Below are positions 1-7,922 of a DNA stretch of 64,000 nucleotides, piece after piece (position 1 is the stretch's first letter; each line of letters starts with the position of its first letter). This stretch comes from Planktothrix agardhii NIES-204 (GTDB lineage: Bacteria; Cyanobacteriota; Cyanobacteriia; Cyanobacteriales; Microcoleaceae): assembly GCA_003609755.1 (NCBI GenBank), contig AP017991.1:62001-126000 (forward strand), given 5' to 3'. Under the pieces are notes generated by a model that ran no database searches, was not told the DNA's origin, and saw only the letters and a program-made list of their open reading frames with translations. The translations under genes were made by a program, and so were the position numbers.

Positions 1-386
1 TGTCCTAATTCATGGGCTAAAACGACCCTTAGTTCGGCTTCATCCACTAAGTCTAAAAGACCCGTATTCAAAATAATATAGGGGTGTTCCTGTCCGAGAG
101 CATAACTATTAACTTGGGGATTTTGAGAGACAAATAAACCCGGTTCGGGAAAGATATCTAAATCCCTCGCACATTCGCGAAAAATATGATAAATACTAGC
201 ATATTGTCTGGGCCCTACTTGCAGAGCATTTCCCATTAAGTAAACATATTGAGGACGTTCATAGATAAATTCAACAAATTTACTGGCGATTAAATCAAAG
301 CCTGGAACACTTCTCAAAGCAACTTCTGCTTCTTTATCCATGGGATGACGAAAGGCTTCGCTAGAAATTCCGGTGTAAGTTGGCAT
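1..386 (-). CDS. M48-family metallopeptidase, N-terminal part (runs off window)
   Basis: The minus strand is open from an ATG at 384-386 to the window edge (128 codons). The product starts MPTYTGISSEAFRHPMD and ends in AHELG, the first part of an HELGH zinc-binding motif cut by the window boundary. The segment NSYALGQEHPYIILNTGLLD before it is typical of the M48 peptidase fold, in which a small beta-sheet precedes the HEXXH helix. M48 enzymes are zinc peptidases, often membrane-linked and involved in protein quality control. The catalytic glutamate is present; the rest of the active site lies outside the window. The 3' tail of a decayed kinase reads into the same DNA in another frame, so the short frame ending at 314 should not be taken as a gene. 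Family assignment is fairly secure; substrate unknown. Confidence 0.8.
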   Translation of the reverse strand, partial: MPTYTGISSEAFRHPMDKEAEVALRSVPGFDLIASKFVEFIYERPQYVYLMGNALQVGPRQYASIYHIFRECARDLDIFPEPGLFVSQNPQVNSYALGQEHPYIILNTGLLDLVDEAELRVVLAHELG

Positions 387-399
387 AATAATAATAATT

Positions 400-985
400 T
401 ACAGGTTATCTGCTCAAGACGCACAGCTTTTGCCAGAAATTGTCTTAAATCAATCTCTGAATCTGGAGTGTCTGCAATTAATTCTATCACAGCTTGACTA
501 TCGGCTTCAATTGACGCTTGATAGAGTTGATTCATCCAGTCCTTAGACATCACTTTTAACTCCTCAGAAATCAACTCATTCTCTGAGTTTATATCTAAAA
601 TAGGCTGTATTTCTGCATAGATATACTGAATTCCTAGATGTTTAGCCAAAACCTCAAAAATATGATCTTCTGTAAAAGGTTTTCTAATAAAATCATCACA
701 ACCCGCCGAAAGCACAATCGCTTTTTCTTCTTCTAATACACTGGCTGTTACGGCAATTATGGCTGTAAGGTTGACCAGGAGCTAGTTTGATCACTCTTAG
801 ATGTGCTTCTTTACTATTATTGACTATTTCTTGACCCAATTTTACCTGAATATAAAATTGGAAAGTTGTACCTTTTCCTAATTCACTTTCAACGGAAATA
901 TCCCCACCCATCAGTTGAATAAATTTCCGACTAATGGCTAATCCTAAACCCGTGCCTTCTTGCGATTCTTTCCCCGCTCTAAGAG
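400..985 (-). pseudogene. Hybrid histidine kinase remnant with internal deletion
   Basis: Minus-strand pieces of one hybrid sensor kinase lie in two frames. The upstream piece (about 985-780) reads [15 protein letters not shown] and then [16 protein letters not shown], the G2 box and last strand of a HATPase domain. The downstream piece reads [18 protein letters not shown] and then [12 protein letters not shown], the second half of a receiver domain, with the usual kinase tail DLRQFLAKAVRLEQI after it. The first half of the receiver, including the phospho-acceptor Asp, is missing: the sequence jumps from LAPGQP to TAII and changes frame. The HisKA and sensor parts are also absent because the relic stops near 985, just before a restriction-modification cassette. 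The relic cannot signal. It probably arose by deletion and was truncated when the cassette arrived (inference). Confidence 0.8.
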
Positions 986-1007
986 ACGACTTTTTTTCAT
1001 TTAAAGC

Positions 1008-1047
1008 AAAATGCTAATCGTAGTATGTAGATTTATAGTTAGCATTT
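1008..1047. promoter_or_regulatory. Inverted repeat, candidate operator of the R-M controller
   Basis: A perfect 9-bp dyad, AAATGCTAA (1008-1016) and TTAGCATTT (1039-1047), ends 40 bp before the start of the small HTH gene. C proteins of restriction-modification systems bind dyads just upstream of their own gene to autoregulate it, so position and symmetry fit. The arms are further apart (22 bp) than in classical C-boxes, so this is a candidate only. Confidence 0.4.
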
Positions 1048-1087
1048 CTATATCCTGTAATCAACTTTCAATTTGATTGTTGTTTAA

Positions 1088-1303
1088 ATGGCGAAAGCAG
1101 AAATTTTAGTAAAGTTTGGAAACAAAGTTAGGCAAGAAAGACTAAAACAAAATCTTTCACAAGAAGAGCTTGCTGAGAAAGCCAACGTTCACAGGACATA
1201 TATTGGCATGATTGAAAGATATGAAAAAAATATCACGTTAATCAATATTGAGAAAATTGCTATTGCTTTAGGTGTAACCATATCCGACTTATTTACTGAA
1301 TAA
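1088..1303 (+). CDS. XRE-family HTH regulator, probable R-M controller (C) protein
   Basis: The product is a 71-residue helix-turn-helix protein of Cro/C1 (XRE) type that fills the domain from end to end. Its core is KVRQERLKQNLSQEELAE, then ANVHRTYIGMIERYEKN and IEKIAIALGVTISDLF. The size and the HRTYIGMIER recognition helix match controller proteins that time nuclease expression after an R-M system enters a new host. Its stop is 6 bp before the nuclease reading frame, so the two are probably co-transcribed. A dyad upstream could be its operator. DNA specificity cannot be read from the sequence. Confidence 0.82.
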   Translation: MAKAEILVKFGNKVRQERLKQNLSQEELAEKANVHRTYIGMIERYEKNITLINIEKIAIALGVTISDLFTE

Positions 1304-1309
1304 ACATAT

Positions 1310-2249
1310 ATGCAACCAAACCGTCAGCTAATCACTATTGGGGACAATCTAAATCAAATTAAGCAGTTGCTAAGTGAACTTGTTCTTTATCCTAGAATAA
1401 ATGCTCTAAAATGGTCGAAGATAACGCAGCAAACACCTAATATTAAGATTGGTTATCCAGGGCAACATTTAGCATCTTTAATAACAGGAATGCCAGGGGA
1501 AAGGACTGGAGCAAGAGGTCACGATTTAGCAGACGGCTCTGAAGTTAAATCTTGTTCTAGAATTGATCAACTCGATCAATGCGAGATTTGTCAAGCTGCC
1601 GTTTCCAGAAGCGAACAGTTTCTGTCCTGAATGCGGTTCAGAAAAGGTTAAACGCAAAGAGGATTCTAAGTGGCTCTTTACTATTAAGAGTGACAATGAC
1701 CTTCGTGTACTTACACAAGAAGTAAGAAGATTAATACTTATTCTAGGTGATTATCCTAATTTTGAAGCGAACGATTTTGAGACATTAAGATTCCAATGTT
1801 TTGAAATATGGACACAAAGTGATCGTCATAAGCGCTTCAAGGATATTATGACTAATTATTACGATAATATTTATCTGCCAAAGAAACAAAAAAACTTAAA
1901 TAATATAGCTCCTCAAAATTTTTGGCCGTACCAGTATCAATTTTATCTTTGCAACCCTATTTTAACATTTTCCTGCTTGGTACATAATTCAACAACAACA
2001 TCTCTAAGAATAGAAGTTCAGACTTATATAGAGCCTGACTTAGATCGCTCTTCTCAGCCATCATTATTAATGCCAGCCAAACTTTTAAATAAGCAAGAAA
2101 AAAAGATAATTATCACTAAATTAAACTTAAAAAATATTGAGGATATACCGCAGATGATAACCGAAGAAATGAGGCATGATTTACCTCTAAGAAAAAGTAA
2201 AACATTTTCGACTAAAACTCCTTATCAAAGAAGAAAAAGAAAAAAATAA
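1310..2249 (+). pseudogene. MamI-like type II restriction endonuclease, frameshifted
   Basis: Two overlapping frames make up one protein of about 313 residues. The first (1310-1630) carries GYPGQHLASLITGMPGERTG followed by ARGHDLADGSEVKSCSR, where the Asp and the EVK triplet look like the PD-(D/E)XK nuclease core, and then CEIC. It stops after SRSEQFLS. The second frame continues with CPECGSEKVKRKEDSKWLF and the C-terminal region, to 2249. CEIC and CPEC look like two halves of one zinc site. A net +1 shift (or loss of two bases) near 1600-1606, for example an extra T in GTTTCC, explains the break. The motif order resembles the MamI family as I remember it (moderate certainty). It follows a controller gene and faces a methylase. 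Unless the shift is a sequencing error, the nuclease is inactive. Confidence 0.65.
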
Positions 2250-2301
2250 AAGATAACCCGCTAGATATAGGTAAAAACCTCGTATCAGGTGAGTATTTAA
2301 T

Positions 2302-3330
2302 CTATTGCAGGCTATCAAAATCAATAACTAGCTGCTCATAAGGTGAACTCAACAAATCAGTGTTTGATATTTTTTTGTTTTTTTTGAAATTCGTTTGATC
2401 TATGATATTTTTATCATAAGTAATAAAACTTTCTTGATTGCTTTGAAATTCTAATTTTTTAATTCTTTCTTCAGCTATTCTTACATACTTATCTTCTTTT
2501 TCAATTCCCATAAAATGCCGTTTTAAATTAATACAAGCTAAAGCGGTGGAACCCGACCCCATAAAGGGATCTAAAACAATCATTCCTTCATTACTACTAG
2601 CTTTAATAATCCTCTCCATTAATTTAACAGGTTTTTGTGTAGGATGTTCCCTTTCTTCTTGATAAAAATCAATATCAGTCCACACATCTGTCACGCCCAT
2701 CTCAATATTGAAAACTTGAGCAATATTTTCATAAGGATACTCAAACTCAAGAATTTCTTGTAACTTTCCCCACATTTCTCTGGTAGGAACTTGAGCAAGA
2801 ATATTGTCACCTGTGTAAAGCGACCACATTCCACCACCATTCTCTTTGACACCAAGCTTTTTATTAATTTCCTGTGCTGTTAATTTGAGTTCTTTTTGCC
2901 GATCTTTCAGAAATTGCTTTATAAAAGGTTTACTGTCAAAAATAAAGAATAGTAAACTTTCTGTCACATTGGGGAACATTTTATAGCCTTTAGTTGCTCT
3001 GCCACCTATGGCTCTTATTCCCTTATCAATCACGATTTGCTGTCTTAAAAGAAATCCTAAATCACCGATTTCTGAACATAAAGGGATTAAGTTTCTCAAA
3101 TAACCAAATAAATATAAGCTTCCTGATAATTTAATCACTCTTGCAATTTCCGACAGCCATGCAAAACACCATTGCGAATAATCGTTATGAGTTCGCCATT
3201 TGTAGTCCCATTGTTCACTAATTACTTTCCAGTATGGGGGATCGAGAATGATTAAATCTATACTGCGATCCGGTATCTCCTTTAAAATTTCGATGCAATC
3301 ACCATGAATTATTTTATCTAAATCCATCAT
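2302..3330 (-). CDS. DNA adenine/cytosine-N4 methyltransferase of the R-M cassette (beta class)
   Basis: The product has 342 residues and carries both hallmarks of an amino-methyltransferase: catalytic motif IV LIILDPPYW near residue 29 and the AdoMet-binding motif VLDPFMGSGSTALAC near residue 255. The order (catalytic motif first, AdoMet motif last, target-recognition region between) defines the beta class. HPTQKPVKLMERII before motif I is also typical. It converges with the broken nuclease gene and is most simply its protective partner. The reading frame is intact, so the methyl mark may persist without the nuclease. The start is the first of two consecutive ATG codons at 3325-3330; either would do. 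Whether the target base is adenine or cytosine-N4 cannot be told from sequence; DPPY favours adenine. Confidence 0.85.
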   Translation of the reverse strand: MMDLDKIIHGDCIEILKEIPDRSIDLIILDPPYWKVISEQWDYKWRTHNDYSQWCFAWLSEIARVIKLSGSLYLFGYLRNLIPLCSEIGDLGFLLRQQIVIDKGIRAIGGRATKGYKMFPNVTESLLFFIFDSKPFIKQFLKDRQKELKLTAQEINKKLGVKENGGGMWSLYTGDNILAQVPTREMWGKLQEILEFEYPYENIAQVFNIEMGVTDVWTDIDFYQEEREHPTQKPVKLMERIIKASSNEGMIVLDPFMGSGSTALACINLKRHFMGIEKEDKYVRIAEERIKKLEFQSNQESFITYDKNIIDQTNFKKNKKISNTDLLSSPYEQLVIDFDSLQ

Positions 3331-3360
3331 TAGCTAATTTTTGGGGTTTACTCTACATTC

Positions 3361-3471
3361 CTAACGATCGCTATTGAGAAAATCATCCGGTTCAATAGCA
3401 GCCTGCTTTAAAATTGCACGGAGCGTACCCTCTGGCATATCACCAGCATGATTGGGAATCGTTGTGTAGCG
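3361..3471 (-). pseudogene. HicA-type toxin, C-terminal stub
   Basis: The minus strand encodes RYTTIPNHAGDMPEGTLRAI and then LKQAAIEPDDFL before a TAG at 3361-3363. This matches the second half of HicA mRNA interferases, in which a TIPxH motif is followed by GTLRAILKQAG. The N-terminal half with the G-S-H catalytic region is missing: homology stops at 3471, where a GC-richer repeat begins. No HicB antitoxin lies next to it. It is a fossil of a toxin-antitoxin pair on the edge of the R-M cassette. Confidence 0.72.
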
Positions 3472-3644
3472 TTCTGTTCTGTTTCAGAATTTCTCGTTGC
3501 TAGGTTCTACCTAGCAATGCTCAAGTGCAGGCTCCGTCTGCTGTTGAATCAAACGGAGCCAGAGCCTCCCTGTTCTTATTCCCAGGTGGAACCTGGAAGA
3601 TGGAACGAGAGGAAAGTCGCCGGGTTTCTAAACCGTTTTTTACC
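3472..3644. repeat. Non-coding repeat-like DNA between HicA stub and rnj
   Basis: This stretch contains short inverted segments (GGTTCTACCTAGCAA; CTCCGTCTG facing GAGCCAGAG; CCAGGTGGAACCTGG). Such text is common in cyanobacterial intergenic spacers. A plus-strand frame of 66 codons crosses it but has no recognisable protein features and includes the antisense of the HicA stub. I see no gene here. Confidence 0.4.
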
Positions 3645-5477
3645 CTAAGAAGCCACTCTTGCGGTGCTGCGAGGACGACGACGACCTGTTAGTTTTGTAG
3701 CAGGTTCTTCGTCGGGAATTTGAACTAATAAAACCAACAAAGGATTACTAGCAATTTCACGGCGCAGGACACGCTGGATCGAGCGTTCGACTTGAACTTT
3801 TAACCCTTCCCAATCCACTTCTTTTGTTTCTGAGTCAAAAGTGCGGGCAAATTCTGTCCAACGTTCACTTAAAACCGTCTCAATAGTTTGGGTTAATTGT
3901 TCTTGTAAAGAAGCCTGATTAACGCTGTTGACAACCCCTTTCAAATGAATCTCAGGCCGTGCCAATAACTTACCATCGGTTCCCACAGCTACGGCCATTG
4001 TAACTATCCCTTCTTCGGCTAACTGACGCCGTTCCTTCATGGTTTCATCTTTAACCACCCCAGAGCGAGAGGCATCCACAGGTTCAATTCCGGCTTGAAC
4101 TTTACCCGCAATTCGGATTGATTCTTTAGTTAATTCTACCACAAAACCGTTATCAATTAACACCATATTTTCTGCTGGAATACCCATACTTTGGGCAGTC
4201 TTTTGGTGTTGAACTAACATCCGGTGTTCTCCATGCACAGGAACAAAGAATTTCGGACGAGTTAAAGCTAACATTAACTTCTGATCTTCTTGACATCCAT
4301 GACCGGAAACGTGAATCCCTTTTTCCCGTCCATAAATCACATTTGCTCCCTGGATCATCAATTTATCAATGGTGTTCACCACTGCAATTGTATTCCCAGG
4401 GATCGGGTTAGCTGAAAAGACAACGGTATCGCCTTGCTTAATATTAATTTGACGATGGGCTCCTTCAGCAATGCGGGTTAATGCCGATAAAGGTTCCCCT
4501 TGAGATCCGGTGGTTAAAATCAGTAATTTATCATTAGGAATCCCACTAATTGCATTCAGGGGCACAAATAACCGATCTTCACATTTGATATATCCTAATG
4601 TCCGAGCGTGGGCAATCACATTCAACATGGAGCGACCCACCACCGATACCAACCTTCCCTGCTTTTGAGCAATATCTAAAATAATATTCAGACGGTGAAC
4701 AGAGGAGGCAAAAGTTGTGACTAAAATCCGACCCTGAGCTTGGGCAAAAACCCGCTCTAAGTTGGGATAAACGGAACTTTCCGAAGGGGTAAACCCTGGA
4801 ATTTCGGCATTTGTAGAGTCACTTAATAGACAGTGAACCCCTTTTTCTCCGTATTCGGCTAACCGTTGGAAATCAAAAAATTCTCCATCTACAGGAGTAT
4901 GATCAATTTTAAAATCTCCCGTATGAATTACCACGCCCACAGGGGTAGTAATGGCGACGGTAAAACTATCAGCAATCGAGTGGGTATTGCGAATATATTC
5001 TACTAGGAAATATTTCCCAATTCTGACCATTTCCCGGGGACGAACCGAGCGTAATTCCGTGCGATCGGCCACGGCGGCTTCTTCTAATTTTCCTTGTAAT
5101 AATGCCATCGCTAACCGAGGGCCATAAATTACCGGAATATCGAATTGTTTCAGGTGAAAAGCAATTCCTCCAATATGATCTTCATGACCATGGGTAACAA
5201 TCATCCCCTTGATTTTTTCTCGGTTTTCCCGCAGATAGGTGACATCGGGTAAAACAATATTAACGCCGTGCATTCCATCAGTTGGAAACGCTAAACCCGC
5301 ATCTAAAATCACAATTTCATCTTCATATTCAAAGATGCAAGTGTTTTTTCCGATTTCATGTAATCCCCCTAAAGGAATAATTTTCAGGGAACCGGAACTA
5401 AATACCGGAGTTGAAGTGGGGGTAGCCATGGTTGAGCTTTTTTTTCTAATCACGGGAGTGTTGCTGTTTTTAATCAT
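3645..5477 (-). CDS. rnj: Ribonuclease J
   Basis: The product is a 610-residue beta-CASP metallo-beta-lactamase ribonuclease that acts as 5'-3' exonuclease and endonuclease in RNA maturation and turnover. The lactamase core starts at LKIIPLGGLHEIGKN and holds the zinc motif THGHEDHIGG near residue 97. SDSTNAEIPGFTPSE, TTGSQGEPLSAL and HVSGHG mark the beta-CASP part and the final metal ligands. A C-terminal domain follows and ends in a basic tail, GRRRPRS. The ATG at 5475-5477 has AAGGA six bases upstream. It is the third gene of a same-strand run asd-dapA-rnj, an arrangement common in cyanobacteria. Length and motifs are normal for the family. Confidence 0.96.
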   Translation of the reverse strand: MIKNSNTPVIRKKSSTMATPTSTPVFSSGSLKIIPLGGLHEIGKNTCIFEYEDEIVILDAGLAFPTDGMHGVNIVLPDVTYLRENREKIKGMIVTHGHEDHIGGIAFHLKQFDIPVIYGPRLAMALLQGKLEEAAVADRTELRSVRPREMVRIGKYFLVEYIRNTHSIADSFTVAITTPVGVVIHTGDFKIDHTPVDGEFFDFQRLAEYGEKGVHCLLSDSTNAEIPGFTPSESSVYPNLERVFAQAQGRILVTTFASSVHRLNIILDIAQKQGRLVSVVGRSMLNVIAHARTLGYIKCEDRLFVPLNAISGIPNDKLLILTTGSQGEPLSALTRIAEGAHRQINIKQGDTVVFSANPIPGNTIAVVNTIDKLMIQGANVIYGREKGIHVSGHGCQEDQKLMLALTRPKFFVPVHGEHRMLVQHQKTAQSMGIPAENMVLIDNGFVVELTKESIRIAGKVQAGIEPVDASRSGVVKDETMKERRQLAEEGIVTMAVAVGTDGKLLARPEIHLKGVVNSVNQASLQEQLTQTIETVLSERWTEFARTFDSETKEVDWEGLKVQVERSIQRVLRREIASNPLLVLLVQIPDEEPATKLTGRRRPRSTARVAS

Positions 5478-5633
5478 GCTGATCCTTTTTTGTTAGGGGT
5501 TGACAATTGAAATAATCAAGGCAAAATTTAAGAGTTGATAGAATTTCCAGAATTATCCTAATTATTTTGAAAATTCTGTCAATCAGGAGTGGATATTTAG
5601 TTTTCACAAAGCCTAGAAAACTGTGCCGAGATC

Positions 5634-6521
5634 CTACTTAACTAGATTTAATTGACTCAGCACGTCCTTCAATGCGTTTGTCACTTCAACCGTTGGGTCA
5701 CACAAAGGCAAACGGGTCGATCCCACATTCCAGCCTAGCAAGTTAAGTGCCACTTTCAACGGAATCGGGTTGGTGGTGACAAACAAGGCTTTAAACAACC
5801 CTAATAACCGGATATGGATGTCAGTTGCTACTTGTATTTGACCCGCTTCAAAGGCTTGAATCATCTGTTGGAGTTGCGTTCCCACTAGATGACTGGCGAC
5901 GCTGACCACCCCGGAACTGCCAACGGCTAACATGGGCAAGGTCAGAGAATCATCTCCAGAGTAGATCGAAAATTCCGAAGGTGTCAACCGTCGAACTTGG
6001 CTGACTTGATCTAAATTGCCACTGGCTTCCTTAATCCCCACAATATTCTCGATCTCCGCCAAACGCGCTACCGTTTCTGGGAGGAGATTTTGTCCTGTGC
6101 GTCCAGGTATATTGTAAAGCATAATTGGCAAATCCGGACAGGCCTGGGCGATCGCTTGGAAATGCCGATACAAACCCTCCTGGGGCGGTTTATTGTAATA
6201 GGGGACAACCTGTAATGTGCCATCTAAACCCAGTTTAGTAGCCTTTTGGGTGGCATCGATCGCCTCTTGGGTGCAATTCGATCCTGTTCCGGCGATTACC
6301 TTAGCCTTGCCTGACACTGCCTTCTGCACGACTTGAAATAACTCGTATTCTTCATCCCAAGTCAAGGTCGGAGATTCCCCCGTAGTTCCGCACACAACTA
6401 CGGCATCGCTTCCGGTGCTCACCAGATGGGCGGCCAACTTTTCCGCCACTGCATAATTCACACTACCGTCTTCGTGAAACGGCGTTACCATAGCCGTTAT
6501 GACTCGTCCAAAACTTACCAT
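5634..6521 (-). CDS. dapA: 4-hydroxy-tetrahydrodipicolinate synthase
   Basis: DapA condenses pyruvate with L-aspartate semialdehyde in lysine and diaminopimelate synthesis. The 295-residue TIM barrel shows [10 protein letters not shown] near residue 44, the catalytic tyrosine in [11 protein letters not shown] near residue 136 and the Schiff-base lysine in VGIKEASGN near residue 164. It lies 52 bp downstream of asd, which makes its substrate, and 156 bp upstream of rnj. Start at ATG 6519-6521. Full length, no anomalies. Confidence 0.96.
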   Translation of the reverse strand: MVSFGRVITAMVTPFHEDGSVNYAVAEKLAAHLVSTGSDAVVVCGTTGESPTLTWDEEYELFQVVQKAVSGKAKVIAGTGSNCTQEAIDATQKATKLGLDGTLQVVPYYNKPPQEGLYRHFQAIAQACPDLPIMLYNIPGRTGQNLLPETVARLAEIENIVGIKEASGNLDQVSQVRRLTPSEFSIYSGDDSLTLPMLAVGSSGVVSVASHLVGTQLQQMIQAFEAGQIQVATDIHIRLLGLFKALFVTTNPIPLKVALNLLGWNVGSTRLPLCDPTVEVTNALKDVLSQLNLVK

Positions 6522-6573
6522 TTGTCTTTAATATCAGTTATCGGTGTTTCCTGCGTTTGTCATGGTTAAAACC

Positions 6574-7602
6574 TCAACGCCGTAAACCTAAAAGTTGTTT
6601 TTCCACTAACAATTCAGCAATTTGCACCGCGTTTAATGCTGCACCCTTGCGAATTTGATCACCACAGAGCCACAATTCTAACCCACAGGGATGGGACAAA
6701 TCCTGACGAATCCGACCTACTAACACCGGATCACGTCCACTCGCATCAATCGGCATGGGGAAATAGTTGGCTTTGGGATCATCCACCAGTTCCACTCCGG
6801 GGGCGGTGCTGAGGATATGCCGGGCTTTTTCTACACTCAAGGGTTGCTCGAATTCTAAGTTAACCGCTTCTGAATGGGCGCGTAACACGGGAACCCGCAC
6901 ACAAGTTGCAGAAATCATCAGATCACTGACCCCAAAAATTTTGCGGGTTTCATTAATCATTTTCATTTCTTCTTCACAATAACCCAATTCATTAATCGGT
7001 GTGTTGTGAGGGAAAAGATTAAAGGCCAAGGGATAGGGAAAAATCTCGGTTTTGGGTGTTTCTCCTTGCAAAATGGCTAAAGTCTGTTGCTTCACTTCTT
7101 CCATAGCCCTAGCCCCGGCCCCACTTGCCGATTGATAGGTAGCAACAACCATCCGGCGAATCGGTTGTACCTGATATAATGGCCAAACTGCCACCGTCAT
7201 TAAAATCGTGGTGCAGTTGGGGTTAGCAATAATCCCCTTATGGTGGTTAAGAGCCTCTGGGTTAACTTCCGGGACGACTAACGGGACATCGGGGTTCATG
7301 CGGAAGGCACTGGAGTTATCAATCATCACCGCCCCGGCCGCGACTATTTTTGATGCCCAAAGCTTAGAGGTTGCTCCTCCAGCCGATGCCAACACAATAT
7401 CAACATGATCGAAGCTGGTTTCCGACACCGCTTCCACGGGTAAAGTTTCCCCCCTAAAGGTTAAGGAGGTTCCCGCCGAACGGGGAGAAGCCAATAACTT
7501 TAACTCCACCACTGGAAAATTTCGACTTTCCAGGAGTTCGATTAACTCCGCCCCGACCGCACCCGTTGCCCCCAGAATGGCAACTCGATAAGAATTTGAC
7601 AA
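6574..7602 (-). CDS. asd: Aspartate-semialdehyde dehydrogenase (TTG start)
   Basis: Asd reduces aspartyl phosphate to the semialdehyde, the branch point to lysine, threonine and methionine. The product shows the NADP loop VAILGATGAVGAELIELL, the catalytic cysteine in ANPNCTTI and the base in RVPVLRAHSEAV. I place the start at the TTG at 7600-7602 because GGAGG lies 8 bases upstream and the protein then begins (M)SNSYRVAILGATG, as usual for the family. A TTG seven codons further upstream (7623) would put the Shine-Dalgarno inside the gene. This gives 342 residues. It heads the asd-dapA-rnj run and is divergent from tig. Confidence 0.95.
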   Translation of the reverse strand: MSNSYRVAILGATGAVGAELIELLESRNFPVVELKLLASPRSAGTSLTFRGETLPVEAVSETSFDHVDIVLASAGGATSKLWASKIVAAGAVMIDNSSAFRMNPDVPLVVPEVNPEALNHHKGIIANPNCTTILMTVAVWPLYQVQPIRRMVVATYQSASGAGARAMEEVKQQTLAILQGETPKTEIFPYPLAFNLFPHNTPINELGYCEEEMKMINETRKIFGVSDLMISATCVRVPVLRAHSEAVNLEFEQPLSVEKARHILSTAPGVELVDDPKANYFPMPIDASGRDPVLVGRIRQDLSHPCGLELWLCGDQIRKGAALNAVQIAELLVEKQLLGLRR

Positions 7603-7922
7603 AATTGTAACCTCCGTGATCAAAAAATAGTATTTTTAATAAATCTAAATTTTTATAGGGCGTAAAACTTTTGGGTTAATAATTATTAATCGTTTGGGTA
7701 GGGGCTTAATCTCCCTTATCTATTATAGTTTGGCCGTTCCGATTCCAACCAAAATCTAACAAAATCTAATAAATGGTCACACAAGGGCGCATAATCAGTT
7801 AGGATCACTATTTGATTACACAAACCGACATTAGCAATTTTAACTTGCTAATGTCGGTGATTATGGTTCCCCCGCGAGTTAAATGTGTTGGGGGTGTTGA
7901 ATTCAGAATATCACGATTTTTT
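7603..7922. promoter_or_regulatory. Divergent asd/tig control region
   Basis: This 320-bp AT-rich spacer separates the divergent asd and tig starts and must hold both promoters. Several TATTAT/TATAGT-like boxes occur (for example 7721-7730), but I cannot assign one with confidence. A strong hairpin in the tig leader is listed separately. The longer frame opening at 7812 crosses that hairpin and is not the tig start. Confidence 0.5.
7825..7857 (+). promoter_or_regulatory. Perfect 13-bp hairpin in the tig leader
   Basis: CCGACATTAGCAA (7825-7837) and TTGCTAATGTCGG (7845-7857) form a perfect 13-bp stem with a 7-base loop, 65 bases before the tig ATG. No T-run follows, so it is not a standard terminator. 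It may be an operator dyad if it lies before the promoter, or a leader RNA structure if it lies after. Function unknown. Confidence 0.5.

Noticed and set aside
314-715. Separate 133-residue response-regulator gene
   Set aside because: It is the tail of a broken hybrid kinase that reads by chance into the antisense start of the M48 peptidase gene, and it lacks the receiver's phospho-acceptor half.
3448-3648. 66-codon plus-strand gene
   Set aside because: It overlaps the HicA stub in antisense and runs through intergenic repeat text. It has no ribosome site or protein features.
5239-5496. Plus-strand gene across the rnj start
   Set aside because: It is antisense to the conserved RNase J N-terminus and has no independent support.
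7812-7922. N-terminal extension of trigger factor
   Set aside because: The extra codons cover a perfect hairpin and start from a non-ATG codon, and the family begins at MKVTQEKLP.
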